From the NCBI GenBank assembly GCA_964554875.1, contig CAZKQJ010000003.1, forward strand, positions 1-64,000: a stretch of 64,000 bases of DNA. The letters are read 5' to 3'. The notes beneath the pieces are model-generated. The model did not search any database. It was not told the origin of the DNA and saw only the letters and a program-made list of their open reading frames with translations. This DNA comes from Marispirochaeta sp964554875. Its GTDB lineage: Bacteria; Spirochaetota; Spirochaetia; JC444; Marispirochaetaceae. Positions 16,917-26,031 of this stretch are shown one piece after another. Position 1 is the stretch's first letter. Every line of letters begins with the position of its first letter. The position numbers and the translations under genes were made by a program.

Positions 16917-17315
16917 TCAATACCCCGTCACTTCCACCCGAATATTCTCCGTGGTTTTCGGATCGAGAAACAGGGCCCATTTTCCCATAATGCCCTGGTG
17001 GGTTGTTTCCTGTGCCACGGTAAATCCATTCTCGGTAAAGTTCTGAATCACCGGCTTTTCCGCTTCGGCGGCCAGGCATATATGGTTCAGCCCGGGACCG
17101 TGCTCGGCAAGCCAGGCGTGCAGCGGATGGTCCGAAGCCAGGGGTTCCACCAGTTGAATATCCACGCCGCCGCCGTCCAGGTGGGTAAGGAGCACAGAGT
17201 CGCCGTTTACCTTTTCGCTGTGTTTTACCTTAAACCCGAACAGGTCTCGCCAGATCCCGAGGGACACTTCGGTATCCTTGACGGCAATTGCAATGTGATC
17301 AATCCCTGTTATCAT
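16917..17315 (-). CDS. VOC-family protein, methylmalonyl-CoA epimerase-like
   Basis: A 132-residue single glyoxalase-fold protein. It starts with ITGIDHIAIAVKD and has HGPGLNHICL in the second half, resembling methylmalonyl-CoA epimerases and other metal-dependent VOC enzymes: His near the start, Gln in VDIQLVEP and His in LNHICL. The position behind a GntR regulator and next to an Ldh-type dehydrogenase and TRAP transporter suggests a role in catabolising the imported carboxylate rather than in propionyl-CoA metabolism. The substrate is not known. Confidence 0.75.
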   Translation of the reverse strand: MITGIDHIAIAVKDTEVSLGIWRDLFGFKVKHSEKVNGDSVLLTHLDGGGVDIQLVEPLASDHPLHAWLAEHGPGLNHICLAAEAEKPVIQNFTENGFTVAQETTHQGIMGKWALFLDPKTTENIRVEVTGY

Positions 17316-17351
17316 AACAAAACCATCCTTTTTTCAGTTGCTGACAAACGT

Positions 17352-18020
17352 TCAAGTAAGTATAGGGTTCATAATCCGCAGGGCTGCAGATTTTCCATGG
17401 GCGATATGCCGCACCATGGCCATTTTTGCCCCTTCAGCGTCCCTTGCAAGCAGACAATCGATCAGTGCCTGGTGCTCATTTATGGCCTCTTCCATTCTGG
17501 ATGTGCTGGTAATCTTCAAGTTGAATATGCGGTGCCGGATACGGCTGTTATGATCATACATATTGATAAGTATTTTTTTTAGATACTCATTATTACAAGA
17601 TTCAGCAATCAACATGTGGAATTCCCGATCAATCTTCAGATGCTCATCCGGAGAAAAGGAATCCAGGTGCCGCTGCATCCCTGTGCGAATGCTGATAAGG
17701 GATTCCTCTGATATATAATACGAGGCGAGCTGCGCCGCTACCGGTTCGATGGTTTCGCGAATGGTATAGATATCAATAATATCCTTTTCCGAAATGCCGG
17801 CCACAAATATCCCGCGCTTCGGGTAGATCTGCACCAGATGTTCCCCGGCCAACGAGTTCAGAGCCTCTCTTATGGGGGTGCGGCTCATCTGCAGTTCCAG
17901 CATCAAGTCCTTCTCGGATATCGGAGCATCGGGGACATATTCGCAGGTAATAATCCTGTGCTTTATATAATCGTAGGCTTGGGCTTTACGGCTTAACGAA
18001 TTGTTCGATGATTTTTGCAT
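17352..18020 (-). CDS. GntR-family transcriptional regulator, FCD type
   Basis: A 222-residue regulator. The winged helix lies at about residues 10-75 (MSRTPIREALNSLAGEHLV) and the FCD ligand-binding domain at about 85-210, with the metal-binding pattern Asp/His seen in DREFHMLIAE and ALIDCLLARD. FCD regulators usually respond to carboxylic acids. It lies within the TRAP-transporter block and probably controls it through the 24-bp palindrome at 22153-22176. Confidence 0.88.
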   Translation of the reverse strand: MQKSSNNSLSRKAQAYDYIKHRIITCEYVPDAPISEKDLMLELQMSRTPIREALNSLAGEHLVQIYPKRGIFVAGISEKDIIDIYTIRETIEPVAAQLASYYISEESLISIRTGMQRHLDSFSPDEHLKIDREFHMLIAESCNNEYLKKILINMYDHNSRIRHRIFNLKITSTSRMEEAINEHQALIDCLLARDAEGAKMAMVRHIAHGKSAALRIMNPILT

Positions 18021-18111
18021 AGACGACCTATATTACCCCGGGGCTCATGTCAAAAGTCAATACACCAAAAAGAAGGGACCGACATAGCGGTCCCCCCGAA
18101 TATCCAGACGC

Positions 18112-19125
18112 TTACTTCATCGCCTCGATGGTTTTTACATACTCCTCCATCTGAGGATAGTTATCGGACACAAAGGTCTTGAGTTTATCTTTAAACGCGC
18201 TTATATCGGGATTTATGACTACAACGCCCTCATCTTTGAATTTCTGAATGAATTCAGCTTCCGAGGCGTCTACAATGTCCCCCTGTACCTTTGAAGCCTC
18301 AATCGCTGCTTCAACAATAATCTTGCGGGCATCATCTGGTAATTTTTTATAAAACTGGTCACCGAGCATAAGGGCACTAAAATTCTTCACATGCTCTGTT
18401 AGAATCAGATATGGGCATACCTCGTACAATTTACCGGAAATATTATTAGACATGGGGTTTTCCTGACCGTCGATGGTTCCCTGCTGCAACGCAAGATATA
18501 CCTCGTTCCAATCTAGCGGTGTAGGATTCGCACCCAAGGTCTGCCATGTTTTAACAGGTATATCATAAGGAGGGACCCGCAACTTCATACCTTTGAGATC
18601 GGCAGGAGTATGTATAGCGCGATTAGTAGTCATGTTTCGAGATCCTCGCCATCCCATGCTGACAACACGGATACCGGAATTAGCAGCCATATCTGAAAAC
18701 AATTTTTCTCCTACTTCGCTCTCCCACACGCGCTCTCCATGAGCACGGTTTTCAATCAGGTAGGGAATGTTAAAGATACTGGCCAATTCAGTGTAAGTCT
18801 CTATTCTACTGGGAGTATCCCAGACTCCCTGAAGGGTACCAATTCTCAAACCCTCAATCATGTCGCGAATAGAACCCAACTGACCAGCAGGAAAAACCTG
18901 TACTTTTATTTGTCCATTGGATTTCTCGTTACAGATCTCAGCAAACTTCTGAGACGCAATGTGAAAAACGTCGGACGTCGACTGAGCATGACCCAATTTT
19001 ATCAGGATCGGTTCAGCTCCTCCTGTGGGTGCTTCCTTGCTTCCTTCAGCAAAAGAGAAAGCCACAAGGAAGATAAAACAGACCATTACAATAAGTAATT
19101 TCGATCCATTTTTCTTAGAAACCAT
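18112..19125 (-). CDS. dctP: TRAP transporter substrate-binding protein, DctP family
   Basis: A 337-residue exported protein. The signal peptide covers about residues 1-27 and ends FSFAEGSKE, as often seen in spirochaetes. The conserved TRAP region NRAIHTPADLKGMKLRVP contains the arginine that binds the carboxylate group of the ligand; QENPMSNN follows. It binds an organic acid in the periplasm and hands it to DctQM. It lies downstream of the dehydrogenase gene in the same operon. Confidence 0.92.
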   Translation of the reverse strand: MVSKKNGSKLLIVMVCFIFLVAFSFAEGSKEAPTGGAEPILIKLGHAQSTSDVFHIASQKFAEICNEKSNGQIKVQVFPAGQLGSIRDMIEGLRIGTLQGVWDTPSRIETYTELASIFNIPYLIENRAHGERVWESEVGEKLFSDMAANSGIRVVSMGWRGSRNMTTNRAIHTPADLKGMKLRVPPYDIPVKTWQTLGANPTPLDWNEVYLALQQGTIDGQENPMSNNISGKLYEVCPYLILTEHVKNFSALMLGDQFYKKLPDDARKIIVEAAIEASKVQGDIVDASEAEFIQKFKDEGVVVINPDISAFKDKLKTFVSDNYPQMEEYVKTIEAMK

Positions 19126-19187
19126 TTCGTACCTCCAAATTTTTTCTGCATACGCATCAAGAGCGTATTGCAGGTTTAAACCCTAAC

Positions 19188-20276
19188 TCAGAAATCAAGC
19201 TTTAGAGAACTCATGCTATTGAGCTCCTTTAAAACCCCCAGGCTGACAGGAACTCCGTTCTTAAGATTCGCTTCTTTTGTTATAAACTCTTTTTCACCAG
19301 GGACATAAATCCTGTCCACGTCTTTCATCATACGCGAGGTTCTCATTTCCTGGATTAAGCGGTCCATACGCATTTTGAATTCAGAGACTGGCATAATAGT
19401 CTCGATATCCAAAGCCCACATAAAATGGCCTACGTTCTGGCTCCTGTCAAAGTCCTGGTACAAGTCAGTTACTTCATTTCCAATAGCCGCACCGGAGAGA
19501 ACCCCACCGAGTACAGCACTAATAAAGGTCAATGCGTAGCCTTTATAGCCTCCAATAGGCAGAACCAGCCCGTCATAAGCTTCCTGTGCATCGTTGGTTG
19601 GGTTACCGTCTTTATCAACCGCCCATCCGTCAGGTACTTTCCAGTTATTTTTTATTGCCATCAAAATCCAACCGCGCGCTACAACACTGCAAGCCATGTC
19701 CAGCACTATCGGGTACTCCTTTCCTGCGGGCATGGCATAGGCGAAGGGGTTATTCCCCAGCATGGGAGTAAGACCTCCTGTAGGAGCGATGATGTTTCTT
19801 CCGCCCACGGTTACACAGTACCCGATCATGTTTTTCTCGGCCGCCATATGGGCAAAGTAAGCCTCCGCGCCGTTATGGTTGCTGTTAAAGACTGAAGAGA
19901 AGGCCATACCTGTTTTTTTGGCTTTGTCCATGGCGTTTTCCATGGCCTTAATGCTGACCAGGTGCCCTATCCCGTTATCACCGTCGATATGTGCATAGGA
20001 AGGGCCTTCTTTTACCACTTGTATATTTGGCTTGGGGTTGATTGATCCCGGCCCTTGTTTCCGGCAATGGTGAATATAAATAGGCAACCGCATTATTCCA
20101 TGTGAATATACACCGCGCAAATCAGAATCGATCAAACATTCTGCGATCTGCTCTGCATCTCTTTCAGGCGCCCCCACCTCCCGCAATGCATCAAATGTGA
20201 ATTTGCGGAGTCTTTCATGAGAGATCTGAACGGTCTCTTCTTTATTCATCTCTTTTTTGAAGTCGTTGTTAGCCAC
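19188..20276 (-). CDS. Ldh/malate-type NAD(P)-dependent oxidoreductase (YlbC/YiaK family)
   Basis: A 362-residue member of the malate/L-lactate dehydrogenase family, unrelated to the classical Rossmann LDHs. Motifs include DLRGVYSHGIMRLPIYI, the family signature with catalytic His, GIGHLVSIKAME, SNHNGAEAYF and TPMLGNNPFAYAMP. Relatives oxidise sulfolactate, ureidoglycolate, 2,3-diketogulonate or other 2-hydroxy acids. Its place between dctM and dctP indicates that it acts on the acid imported by the transporter. The exact substrate cannot be read from the sequence. Confidence 0.88.
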   Translation of the reverse strand: MANNDFKKEMNKEETVQISHERLRKFTFDALREVGAPERDAEQIAECLIDSDLRGVYSHGIMRLPIYIHHCRKQGPGSINPKPNIQVVKEGPSYAHIDGDNGIGHLVSIKAMENAMDKAKKTGMAFSSVFNSNHNGAEAYFAHMAAEKNMIGYCVTVGGRNIIAPTGGLTPMLGNNPFAYAMPAGKEYPIVLDMACSVVARGWILMAIKNNWKVPDGWAVDKDGNPTNDAQEAYDGLVLPIGGYKGYALTFISAVLGGVLSGAAIGNEVTDLYQDFDRSQNVGHFMWALDIETIMPVSEFKMRMDRLIQEMRTSRMMKDVDRIYVPGEKEFITKEANLKNGVPVSLGVLKELNSMSSLKLDF

Positions 20277-20335
20277 AATACAATGCTCCTTTAAATAATG
20301 TGTTGTGCTTCCGCACAGACAAATATTGGTTTATA

Positions 20336-21619
20336 TCACATAGCCTTTCCGAAAACTAAATCCGGTAGGAATGTCACAATCTGGGGAAAATAACCTATAA
20401 TTATACAGACAAGCATAAGAATAATGGTAAAAGGCAGAAGCTCCCGTAGAACCTTCTCAACTGCTACCTTGCCTACCCTTGCTACGATATAGATACACAG
20501 TCCAACAGGAGGAGTTAGTAGCCCCACACTCAACACCAATACCGAAAGTACCCCGAAGTGAACAAGATCTATTCCTGTCTCTGCGGCCAGGGGCAGAAGA
20601 AACGGTATAGCCATTACAAGGCCAGGAGTGGGGTTCATAAAAAGACCGATAATAAATAGTACGCCTATGGCAACAAAAGTGATTGATGTGAGGGATAAAC
20701 TTAAAAGCATCCCAATTACTGTCTGGGGAATAAAATGAAAGGTGATGATCCACGAAAACACCGTTACTCCGCCCACAATAAAGAGCAGAACACCCGATTC
20801 AATTCCTACATCAATAAATATTCGTGGGAGATCCTTCACCTTGAGTGTCTTTATAACCAGTCCAAGGATAATACTATAAATTACCGCAACCGCACCTGCC
20901 TCAGTTGGCGTCGTGATACCGGTAACAATTGCAGTAAGTACAATAGCAGGCGAAAGAATCGGGAAGAATCCTTCGATGAATCGAATTTTTATCATTTCCC
21001 ACGATGGTTTAGGTTCTTTTGGATAGTTACGTTTCAGAGATAAAACATAGCTTGCCCCCATCAAGACCAAGGCCATAATTATTCCGGGAATCGCCCCGCC
21101 TAAAAACAGTCTTCCTACCGAGACACCCGCAAGACCAGCATAGATAAGCATAGGTACGCTGGGCGGGAAAATAGGTCCGATAACTGATGATGCAGCGGTA
21201 ATTGCCGCACTGAATTCCGGATCATAACCGCGCTTTACCATGGCTTTAATTTCTATTTCGCCTAACCCGGCGGCATCAGCAACTGCAGATCCTGACATTC
21301 CGGCAAAAATTAGACTGGCAAGAACATTTACGTGGGCAAGCCCTCCACGGAAACGGCCCACAAAAAGATTTGCAAAATTGAAAATACGATCTGTAATTTT
21401 TCCGGCATTCATAACTTTTCCAGCTAGAATGAAAAGAGGTACAGCAAGAAGAGTGAAACTATCGACACCGGCAACAATATTCTGCGGTATTGCTATCAAT
21501 GGAATGGAACCTATGCCATTGATAATGAATAGAACAACTGATGTAGTTATAAGACTTAATGCAATGGGCATTCCCAATAGTATTGTCCCAAATAATACAG
21601 CTAAAGTGATAGTAATCAT
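20336..21619 (-). CDS. dctM: TRAP transporter large permease subunit, DctM family
   Basis: A 427-residue, very hydrophobic protein of the usual DctM length (about 425), with about 12 membrane segments. Family motifs include FAGMSGSAVADAAGLG and SVIGPIFPPSVPMLIYA. It is the sodium-driven transport channel of the TRAP system. Its start overlaps the stop of dctQ by 4 bp, so the two subunits are translationally coupled. Confidence 0.94.
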   Translation of the reverse strand: MITITLAVLFGTILLGMPIALSLITTSVVLFIINGIGSIPLIAIPQNIVAGVDSFTLLAVPLFILAGKVMNAGKITDRIFNFANLFVGRFRGGLAHVNVLASLIFAGMSGSAVADAAGLGEIEIKAMVKRGYDPEFSAAITAASSVIGPIFPPSVPMLIYAGLAGVSVGRLFLGGAIPGIIMALVLMGASYVLSLKRNYPKEPKPSWEMIKIRFIEGFFPILSPAIVLTAIVTGITTPTEAGAVAVIYSIILGLVIKTLKVKDLPRIFIDVGIESGVLLFIVGGVTVFSWIITFHFIPQTVIGMLLSLSLTSITFVAIGVLFIIGLFMNPTPGLVMAIPFLLPLAAETGIDLVHFGVLSVLVLSVGLLTPPVGLCIYIVARVGKVAVEKVLRELLPFTIILMLVCIIIGYFPQIVTFLPDLVFGKAM

Positions 21620-22119
21620 ACACTTTCCCCACTCTCGTCAATTGCCGAACCAGATCTGATTTTCTTTATAAGATCCAAACTAGTATCAAGAAAACTGATG
21701 ATCATAAGTCCAAATGCGATTGCCACTGGAAGATACAGGTAACCAAGGGGAATATTTATAGCTGGCAGTTTAGAGGCAAGAGAAAACTTGAAAAGCGTAT
21801 ACCCCAGATAAGTGCATACACCGAGAATAACAATAATCAAAAGATTTAATGCTAAATAAATAAACCGTTTGAATCGCATAGGAATTTTTTCGACAAGAAC
21901 ATCGACGCTAATATGCTGCTTACGTCTTACACCCACAAACGCACCGAAAAAAACCGACCAAATAAAGAAAAACTTTGACAACTCTTCTGGCCACAAAAGA
22001 GGCCTTACCAGGACATATCTGCAGAAAACCTGCAAACTCATTGAACTTATGATGATAAAGATGCAAATACCTACAAACCATTCTGACACTTTTGTAGACC
22101 ACGTCAAAAATGACTTCAC
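21616..22119 (-). CDS. dctQ: TRAP transporter small permease subunit, DctQ family
   Basis: A 167-residue protein with four predicted membrane segments and the DctQ motif WPEELSKFFFIWSVFFGA. The start is GTG at 22117-22119 with AAGGG 7 bp upstream. It is the first gene of the operon and lies just below the palindrome-covered promoter. It pairs with DctM to form the membrane complex. Confidence 0.92.
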   Translation of the reverse strand: MKSFLTWSTKVSEWFVGICIFIIISSMSLQVFCRYVLVRPLLWPEELSKFFFIWSVFFGAFVGVRRKQHISVDVLVEKIPMRFKRFIYLALNLLIIVILGVCTYLGYTLFKFSLASKLPAINIPLGYLYLPVAIAFGLMIISFLDTSLDLIKKIRSGSAIDESGESV

Positions 22120-22152
22120 TCACTTACCCTTTGAATAAAATATATATCCTCT

Positions 22153-22198
22153 ATACAACATATATATATGTTGTATTACGGTATTTGTGATCTGTCAA
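22153..22198 (-). promoter_or_regulatory. TRAP operon promoter with perfect 24-bp palindrome
   Basis: The minus strand has TTGACA (22198-22193), a 17-bp spacer and TACAAC (22175-22170). A perfect palindrome at 22153-22176, with half-site ATACAACATATA, covers the -10 box and the start region, 34 bp above dctQ. Bound protein would block transcription. The GntR/FCD regulator of this block is the likely binder, since that family favours short AT-rich palindromes of this kind. Confidence 0.7.
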
Positions 22199-22333
22199 GT
22201 TTTTTTATCTATCAAAAATGATGGGCAAAAACTCAATTGATACGCCGTAAAATTGACTCGAGAAGGTATTTTGGAGTAAAGGTGACTTTAATATATTAAC
22301 GACCAATCAAGCTATTAAAGCAAATCAAACCTT

Positions 22334-22357
22334 TGCGCGGACCGAACAGCCCGCGCA
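22334..22357 (-). terminator. Possible terminator hairpin after the Fe-S/NAD(P) reductase gene
   Basis: TGCGCGG (22334-22340) pairs perfectly with CCGCGCA (22351-22357) around a 10-base loop, 8 bp beyond the stop of the minus-strand gene at 22366. There is only a weak T-rich tail, so termination is plausible but not certain. Confidence 0.4.
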
Positions 22358-22365
22358 GGATAATT

Positions 22366-23892
22366 TCAGGCACTCTCGTAATATACGTTTTCTTCTTCCA
22401 CACCCCGGCCTTCGGACTGCATCTCTTCCAGGGTCTTGAGCACGGCGTTCACCATGGGGGGCGGGCCGCACATGTAGATCTTCCAGCCCTTCAGGTCCAT
22501 GTTTTTCAGGGTCTCGGTTACAAAACCGGTGTTCCCTTCCCACGTTTCCCCGGGCCAGGCCACGGTTCTGACGTATTCAAACACATCGCTCCTTTTCTCC
22601 GCATCCTCGAAAAAGCTGTCGTAGAGAAAATCCCCTTCCCGGTTAACCCCGTACAGGAGCACAGCCTTCGTAATTTTTCCGGGATTTTCGGAGATATCCT
22701 TCACAATGGGAACAAAGGGAGTTATACCGATTCCTCCGCCGATAAAGAGGACCTTTTCCGCGTCCTTGTCCACCACCAGGTCACGGCCCAAGGGACCTTC
22801 GAGCTGGACCCGCATTCCTTCGCTAAAATCCCGGAAGACTATGTCCGAGGCGTAGCCGCCTTCTTTCTTTTGGACGGTTACCGATAGCCGGTCAGGATCA
22901 TTGGGGAATTGGGAACTTATGGAATAGGCCCGGTACATCTCGGGTTCTTCAGAGACCTTGATCAACACGAACTGACCGGGGGTATACTCGATTTTTCTGC
23001 CCGTCTCTCCGTTTGTCTCCATACGGAAGGTGAACTCCCGGACGTTTGGGGAGATCTGCTCGATCATTTCGATTACCGCGCTTACGGGAGTCCGCTTTTC
23101 GTATCCGTCCAGAACCGTTGCCTGCTTCAGGAAATCCGCCTCCTTCGCAGTTGCCAGCTGTAGCTGGTTCGCCGGGCAGTTGGCCACACAGGTACCGCAG
23201 CGGATGCAGAGCTCACTGCTGAACTGGTTATTCCCGTCAAAGTTCTGAAAAGGCGAGAGCTGAACAGGACACACCCGGGCGCAGGTCGCGCACTTGTGGC
23301 ATTTATTCGTGGATTCGATGGTAACCTTTTTATCGAAGCTGTGGTTAAGCTTGGTGACCTTTCCTATCTTATAGAAGACCTGTCCGAGGCTGCCCATGGG
23401 ACAGAAGGAGCACCAGGAGCGGGGATTCAGCATGGAGAGGGCAAAGCCCAGGACGGTGGGCATTACCAGATACTGCTTGCCCATGAGCATGCCGAACTTG
23501 CCCATAAACTCCGGGTTTCCCCAGAGAGGCATGACCCTGGCAAGGCGCACAAAAAACATGAACATGTAAATTGCAAAGAAGACCCAGCGGGTTATCGGGG
23601 ATTTAAAGATCCGCGGGATTTTAATGAACCTGGATGCCGACATGGATACCCGGTCAAAAAGGCTTCCATGGGGACAGAGGTTACCGCACCAGTATCTTCC
23701 CTGAAAAAAACCGGTTCCCATAATTACAAGCATTATAGCGAACACGAATAGTCCAAGGAGTGGATAATAGAGGGACCCGAAAGCCACGAGGGGTACCAGC
23801 ACCCAGGAGTATTTCCTGATGCCGGTAAAGGTGCGTTCCGTCTTTAAATAGAATTGTGCTGGCCGTACTGTTTTGTCAGTAAGTGTCTGCAT
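22366..23892 (-). CDS. NosR/NapH-like Fe-S membrane protein fused to FAD/NAD(P) reductase
   Basis: A 508-residue electron-transfer protein in three parts. The first ~190 residues are a membrane domain with CGNLCPHGS and CSFCPMGS motifs, as in NapH and NosR. Next come two [4Fe-4S] ferredoxin motifs, CHKCATCARVCP and CIRCGTCVANCP. From about residue 265 follows a ferredoxin-NADP reductase module with RAYSISS for FAD, GGGIGITPF for NAD(P) and MCGPPPMV near the end. It probably moves electrons between NAD(P)H and a membrane or extracytoplasmic partner. No nap, nos or rnf gene is adjacent, so the partner is unknown. Confidence 0.85.
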   Translation of the reverse strand: MQTLTDKTVRPAQFYLKTERTFTGIRKYSWVLVPLVAFGSLYYPLLGLFVFAIMLVIMGTGFFQGRYWCGNLCPHGSLFDRVSMSASRFIKIPRIFKSPITRWVFFAIYMFMFFVRLARVMPLWGNPEFMGKFGMLMGKQYLVMPTVLGFALSMLNPRSWCSFCPMGSLGQVFYKIGKVTKLNHSFDKKVTIESTNKCHKCATCARVCPVQLSPFQNFDGNNQFSSELCIRCGTCVANCPANQLQLATAKEADFLKQATVLDGYEKRTPVSAVIEMIEQISPNVREFTFRMETNGETGRKIEYTPGQFVLIKVSEEPEMYRAYSISSQFPNDPDRLSVTVQKKEGGYASDIVFRDFSEGMRVQLEGPLGRDLVVDKDAEKVLFIGGGIGITPFVPIVKDISENPGKITKAVLLYGVNREGDFLYDSFFEDAEKRSDVFEYVRTVAWPGETWEGNTGFVTETLKNMDLKGWKIYMCGPPPMVNAVLKTLEEMQSEGRGVEEENVYYESA

Positions 23893-23988
23893 AATAACCG
23901 CCGTGTTGTTTAGGATTTTCTGAAGTTCCGGCAGTCTATTATATATATCTTATATAGTCAATAACTTATATAGATAATTCCAAGTGTT

Positions 23989-25035
23989 TCAGCCTGCATT
24001 CCGTACGGCAATACAGGGCTGCTCGTCAGTTGTTTTGATCCGGTAATGTACCGTTCCCCCGTTAACATTCAGGATATAGGCTCTATTGGATACGCCAGGT
24101 TGAGAAGTTGACGACCAGTAGCCGGCGTCAATAATATTCTCAAATCCGGCCTCGTCCAGCCATCCAAGTTGCGATGCCGCTCCGTAGTGTACCAGGCTCA
24201 ACAACTCCCGGATATTCGGCATTCTCCAGTCGCTGTGTCCGCCCTCATCACGAGCGGCAGCCGCCGAAAGTGCATCTGCCCAGGATAGTTCTTCCGTGGA
24301 AGGAGATTTCTGCCACATAAGCCGGGTAAGCTCATCGGTAATGGTTCCGTCGCCGTTGTCGGTAAAACGGGGATCAGGCCATTCCCACCCGTTCCGGAGG
24401 TCGCCGTCATCGCCGGAAACAGCAGAGACTGTCATTCCGGTCTTCGGCAGAAGCGGTGAGGTTCCGCGAACACAGATAACTGAGGCACTCGAACTTTCGT
24501 CCATTTTGAACATCGGCCCGTAGACACTGACATACCATGCAGATAGAAGGCTGGTGGAACTCGTTGAACTCCACCAGACATCCATGGTCATGGAATCTGC
24601 AAAACCCTGGTCATGCAGATAATTGTTCAGACCAACTTCGCCGCTATGACGCAGAAGGGATTCCAGTTCAAGCACGTTGGGCAGCCGCCAGTCGCCATAG
24701 CCGCCGGCATCCAGATCCGCGGCATGATCGACGGCTTCAGTCCAGGTCATCAGGTCTGTGGATGGAGCCTGTTCCCACATCAGTCCGGTCAGGTTGTCGA
24801 CGATTGTCTCCCCATCTACGGCAAAACGCGGGTCCGGCCAGCTCAAGCCTGTCTGCAGGTCGCCATCATCTCCGGCAGCGAGACTGGCTGTTTGACCCGT
24901 TTTCGGAATGGTATAGATATATGGCGCCGGCGACCCGATATCACTGCCGGTGCTGCCGCCGCCGTCAAGAGAACATGATACAAGACCTGTCGCCAGCAGA
25001 AGTATCAGAACTCCAGGAATCGTGCATCCCTTCAT
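23989..25035 (-). CDS. DUF1566 (Lcl C-terminal-like) lipoprotein with two repeats
   Basis: I start this gene at ATG 25033-25035, preceded by AAGGAGG, giving a signal peptide MKGCTIPGVLILLLATGLVSC with lipobox GLVSC, split here only by notation. Two DUF1566 repeats follow. Each has TGLMWEQAPS or TRLMWQKSPS, then GDWRLPN or SDWRMPN, and ends WWSSTSS or YWSSTSQ with a late Cys-Ile/Val pair. This is a C-type-lectin-like surface fold found in many exported bacterial proteins; the ligand is unknown. The gene begins about 10 bp after the stop of the fibronectin-domain gene once the artefactual gap is collapsed, so the two form an operon. Confidence 0.83.
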   Translation of the reverse strand: MKGCTIPGVLILLLATGLVSCSLDGGGSTGSDIGSPAPYIYTIPKTGQTASLAAGDDGDLQTGLSWPDPRFAVDGETIVDNLTGLMWEQAPSTDLMTWTEAVDHAADLDAGGYGDWRLPNVLELESLLRHSGEVGLNNYLHDQGFADSMTMDVWWSSTSSTSLLSAWYVSVYGPMFKMDESSSASVICVRGTSPLLPKTGMTVSAVSGDDGDLRNGWEWPDPRFTDNGDGTITDELTRLMWQKSPSTEELSWADALSAAAARDEGGHSDWRMPNIRELLSLVHYGAASQLGWLDEAGFENIIDAGYWSSTSQPGVSNRAYILNVNGGTVHYRIKTTDEQPCIAVRNAG

Positions 25036-25040
25036 ACCAT

Positions 25041-25250
25041 CCTCCTTACAACCGGGAAAAACCGATGGAGAAGGTAAAGTCACTCCCCAGCCAGTNNNNN
25101 NNNNNNNNNNNNNNNNNNNNNNNNNNNNNNNNNNNNNNNNNNNNNNNNNNNNNNNNNNNNNNNNNNNNNNNNNNNNNNNNNNNNNNNNNNNNNNNCCTCC
25201 TTACAACCGGGAAAAACCGATGGAGAAGGTAAAGTCACTCCCCAGCCAGT
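25041..25250. other. Second assembly gap (100 N) with duplicated 55-mer flanks
   Basis: The Ns run from 25096 to 25195. The 55 bases at 25041-25095 are identical to those at 25196-25250. As at 2836-3045, this marks two contigs that overlap by 55 bases. Collapsing it places the stop of the upstream lipoprotein gene about 10 bp from the next start, a normal operon junction. Confidence 0.93.
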
Positions 25251-25959
25251 TAACCACCCGGACAAAGTAGTACCCCGTATCCTGGGCAGTGTAATAGATA
25301 ACTTCATCCATTCCGCCGCTGCCGCTGTTACTTCTTTCCAGTATGTCGCCGTAACTTGAATAGAGATACAGATCCGCGTTGTCGGGATAATAGAAATTGG
25401 TTATCACGATCCTGTAGGTATAACCGCGCTGCATCCATCCGCGGTAACTGACGTATCCGGGACTCATGGGCATGAACACGTTGTTGAACCAGGAGCCGTT
25501 GGTAATGGATGAATAGCCCTCCGGCGGTTCCCATGAACCGTTACACAGATCGATGGCCCAGCCGCTGTCGTAGTTACTGAAATCGCTGTAGCCGTACTGA
25601 TTGTAGGCCTTTATCTTGAAAAAGTAGGTAGCCCCGCCGCCGCCGGCATAGTCGTCGTAACTTGTTGCGGTGCAGGTGTCAAAGGCTTCATAGGTTCCGG
25701 AAGCACTGTCGGACCAATAGACCTCATAGCCCTCGGCTCCATACGCCGGGTTCCAGGTAAGTCGTATAAAGGAGATATAGGTGCCGTCGCTGGCCTGCAG
25801 CTCGGTGGGTGCAGCAGGAGCAGTGCTTATCGGCGGATCCTGCGGTGTTTGTGAGTCGTTACTTGTCCCTCCTCCGGCGGAGGGGCAGGCAGTCAACAGC
25901 AGTACTGCAAAAATCGCTGTCGTATTCCGCAGCATCCATTGTACGGTCTTCCTCTTCAT
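25201..25959 (-). CDS. Fibronectin type III domain lipoprotein
   Basis: A 252-residue protein with a signal peptide ending in a lipobox (LLLTAC, Cys25). Residues about 48-130 form a fibronectin type III domain (APTELQASDG, IRLTWNPAYGAEGYEVYW, YFFKIKAYNQYG). The C-terminal 100 residues look like a PPC-type beta domain (YRIVITNFYYPDNADLYLY, GYYFVRVVNW). The protein is likely anchored to a membrane and binds a partner or polymer. Its stop codon lies in the duplicated 55-base flank but is intact. It is cotranscribed with the DUF1566 lipoprotein downstream. Confidence 0.83.
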   Translation of the reverse strand: MKRKTVQWMLRNTTAIFAVLLLTACPSAGGGTSNDSQTPQDPPISTAPAAPTELQASDGTYISFIRLTWNPAYGAEGYEVYWSDSASGTYEAFDTCTATSYDDYAGGGGATYFFKIKAYNQYGYSDFSNYDSGWAIDLCNGSWEPPEGYSSITNGSWFNNVFMPMSPGYVSYRGWMQRGYTYRIVITNFYYPDNADLYLYSSYGDILERSNSGSGGMDEVIYYTAQDTGYYFVRVVNWLGSDFTFSIGFSRL

Positions 25960-26031
25960 ACCATCCAGAATACATCCGATTACAGATGGGCTCTAACGCG
26001 GGAGGAATTCTTTTTTGTCCGGGAGGAATTT

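Noticed and set aside
23989..25035. Target protein of a diversity-generating retroelement
   Set aside because: The DUF1566 fold can serve as such a target, but there is no reverse transcriptase, template repeat or adenine-biased variable end in the window.
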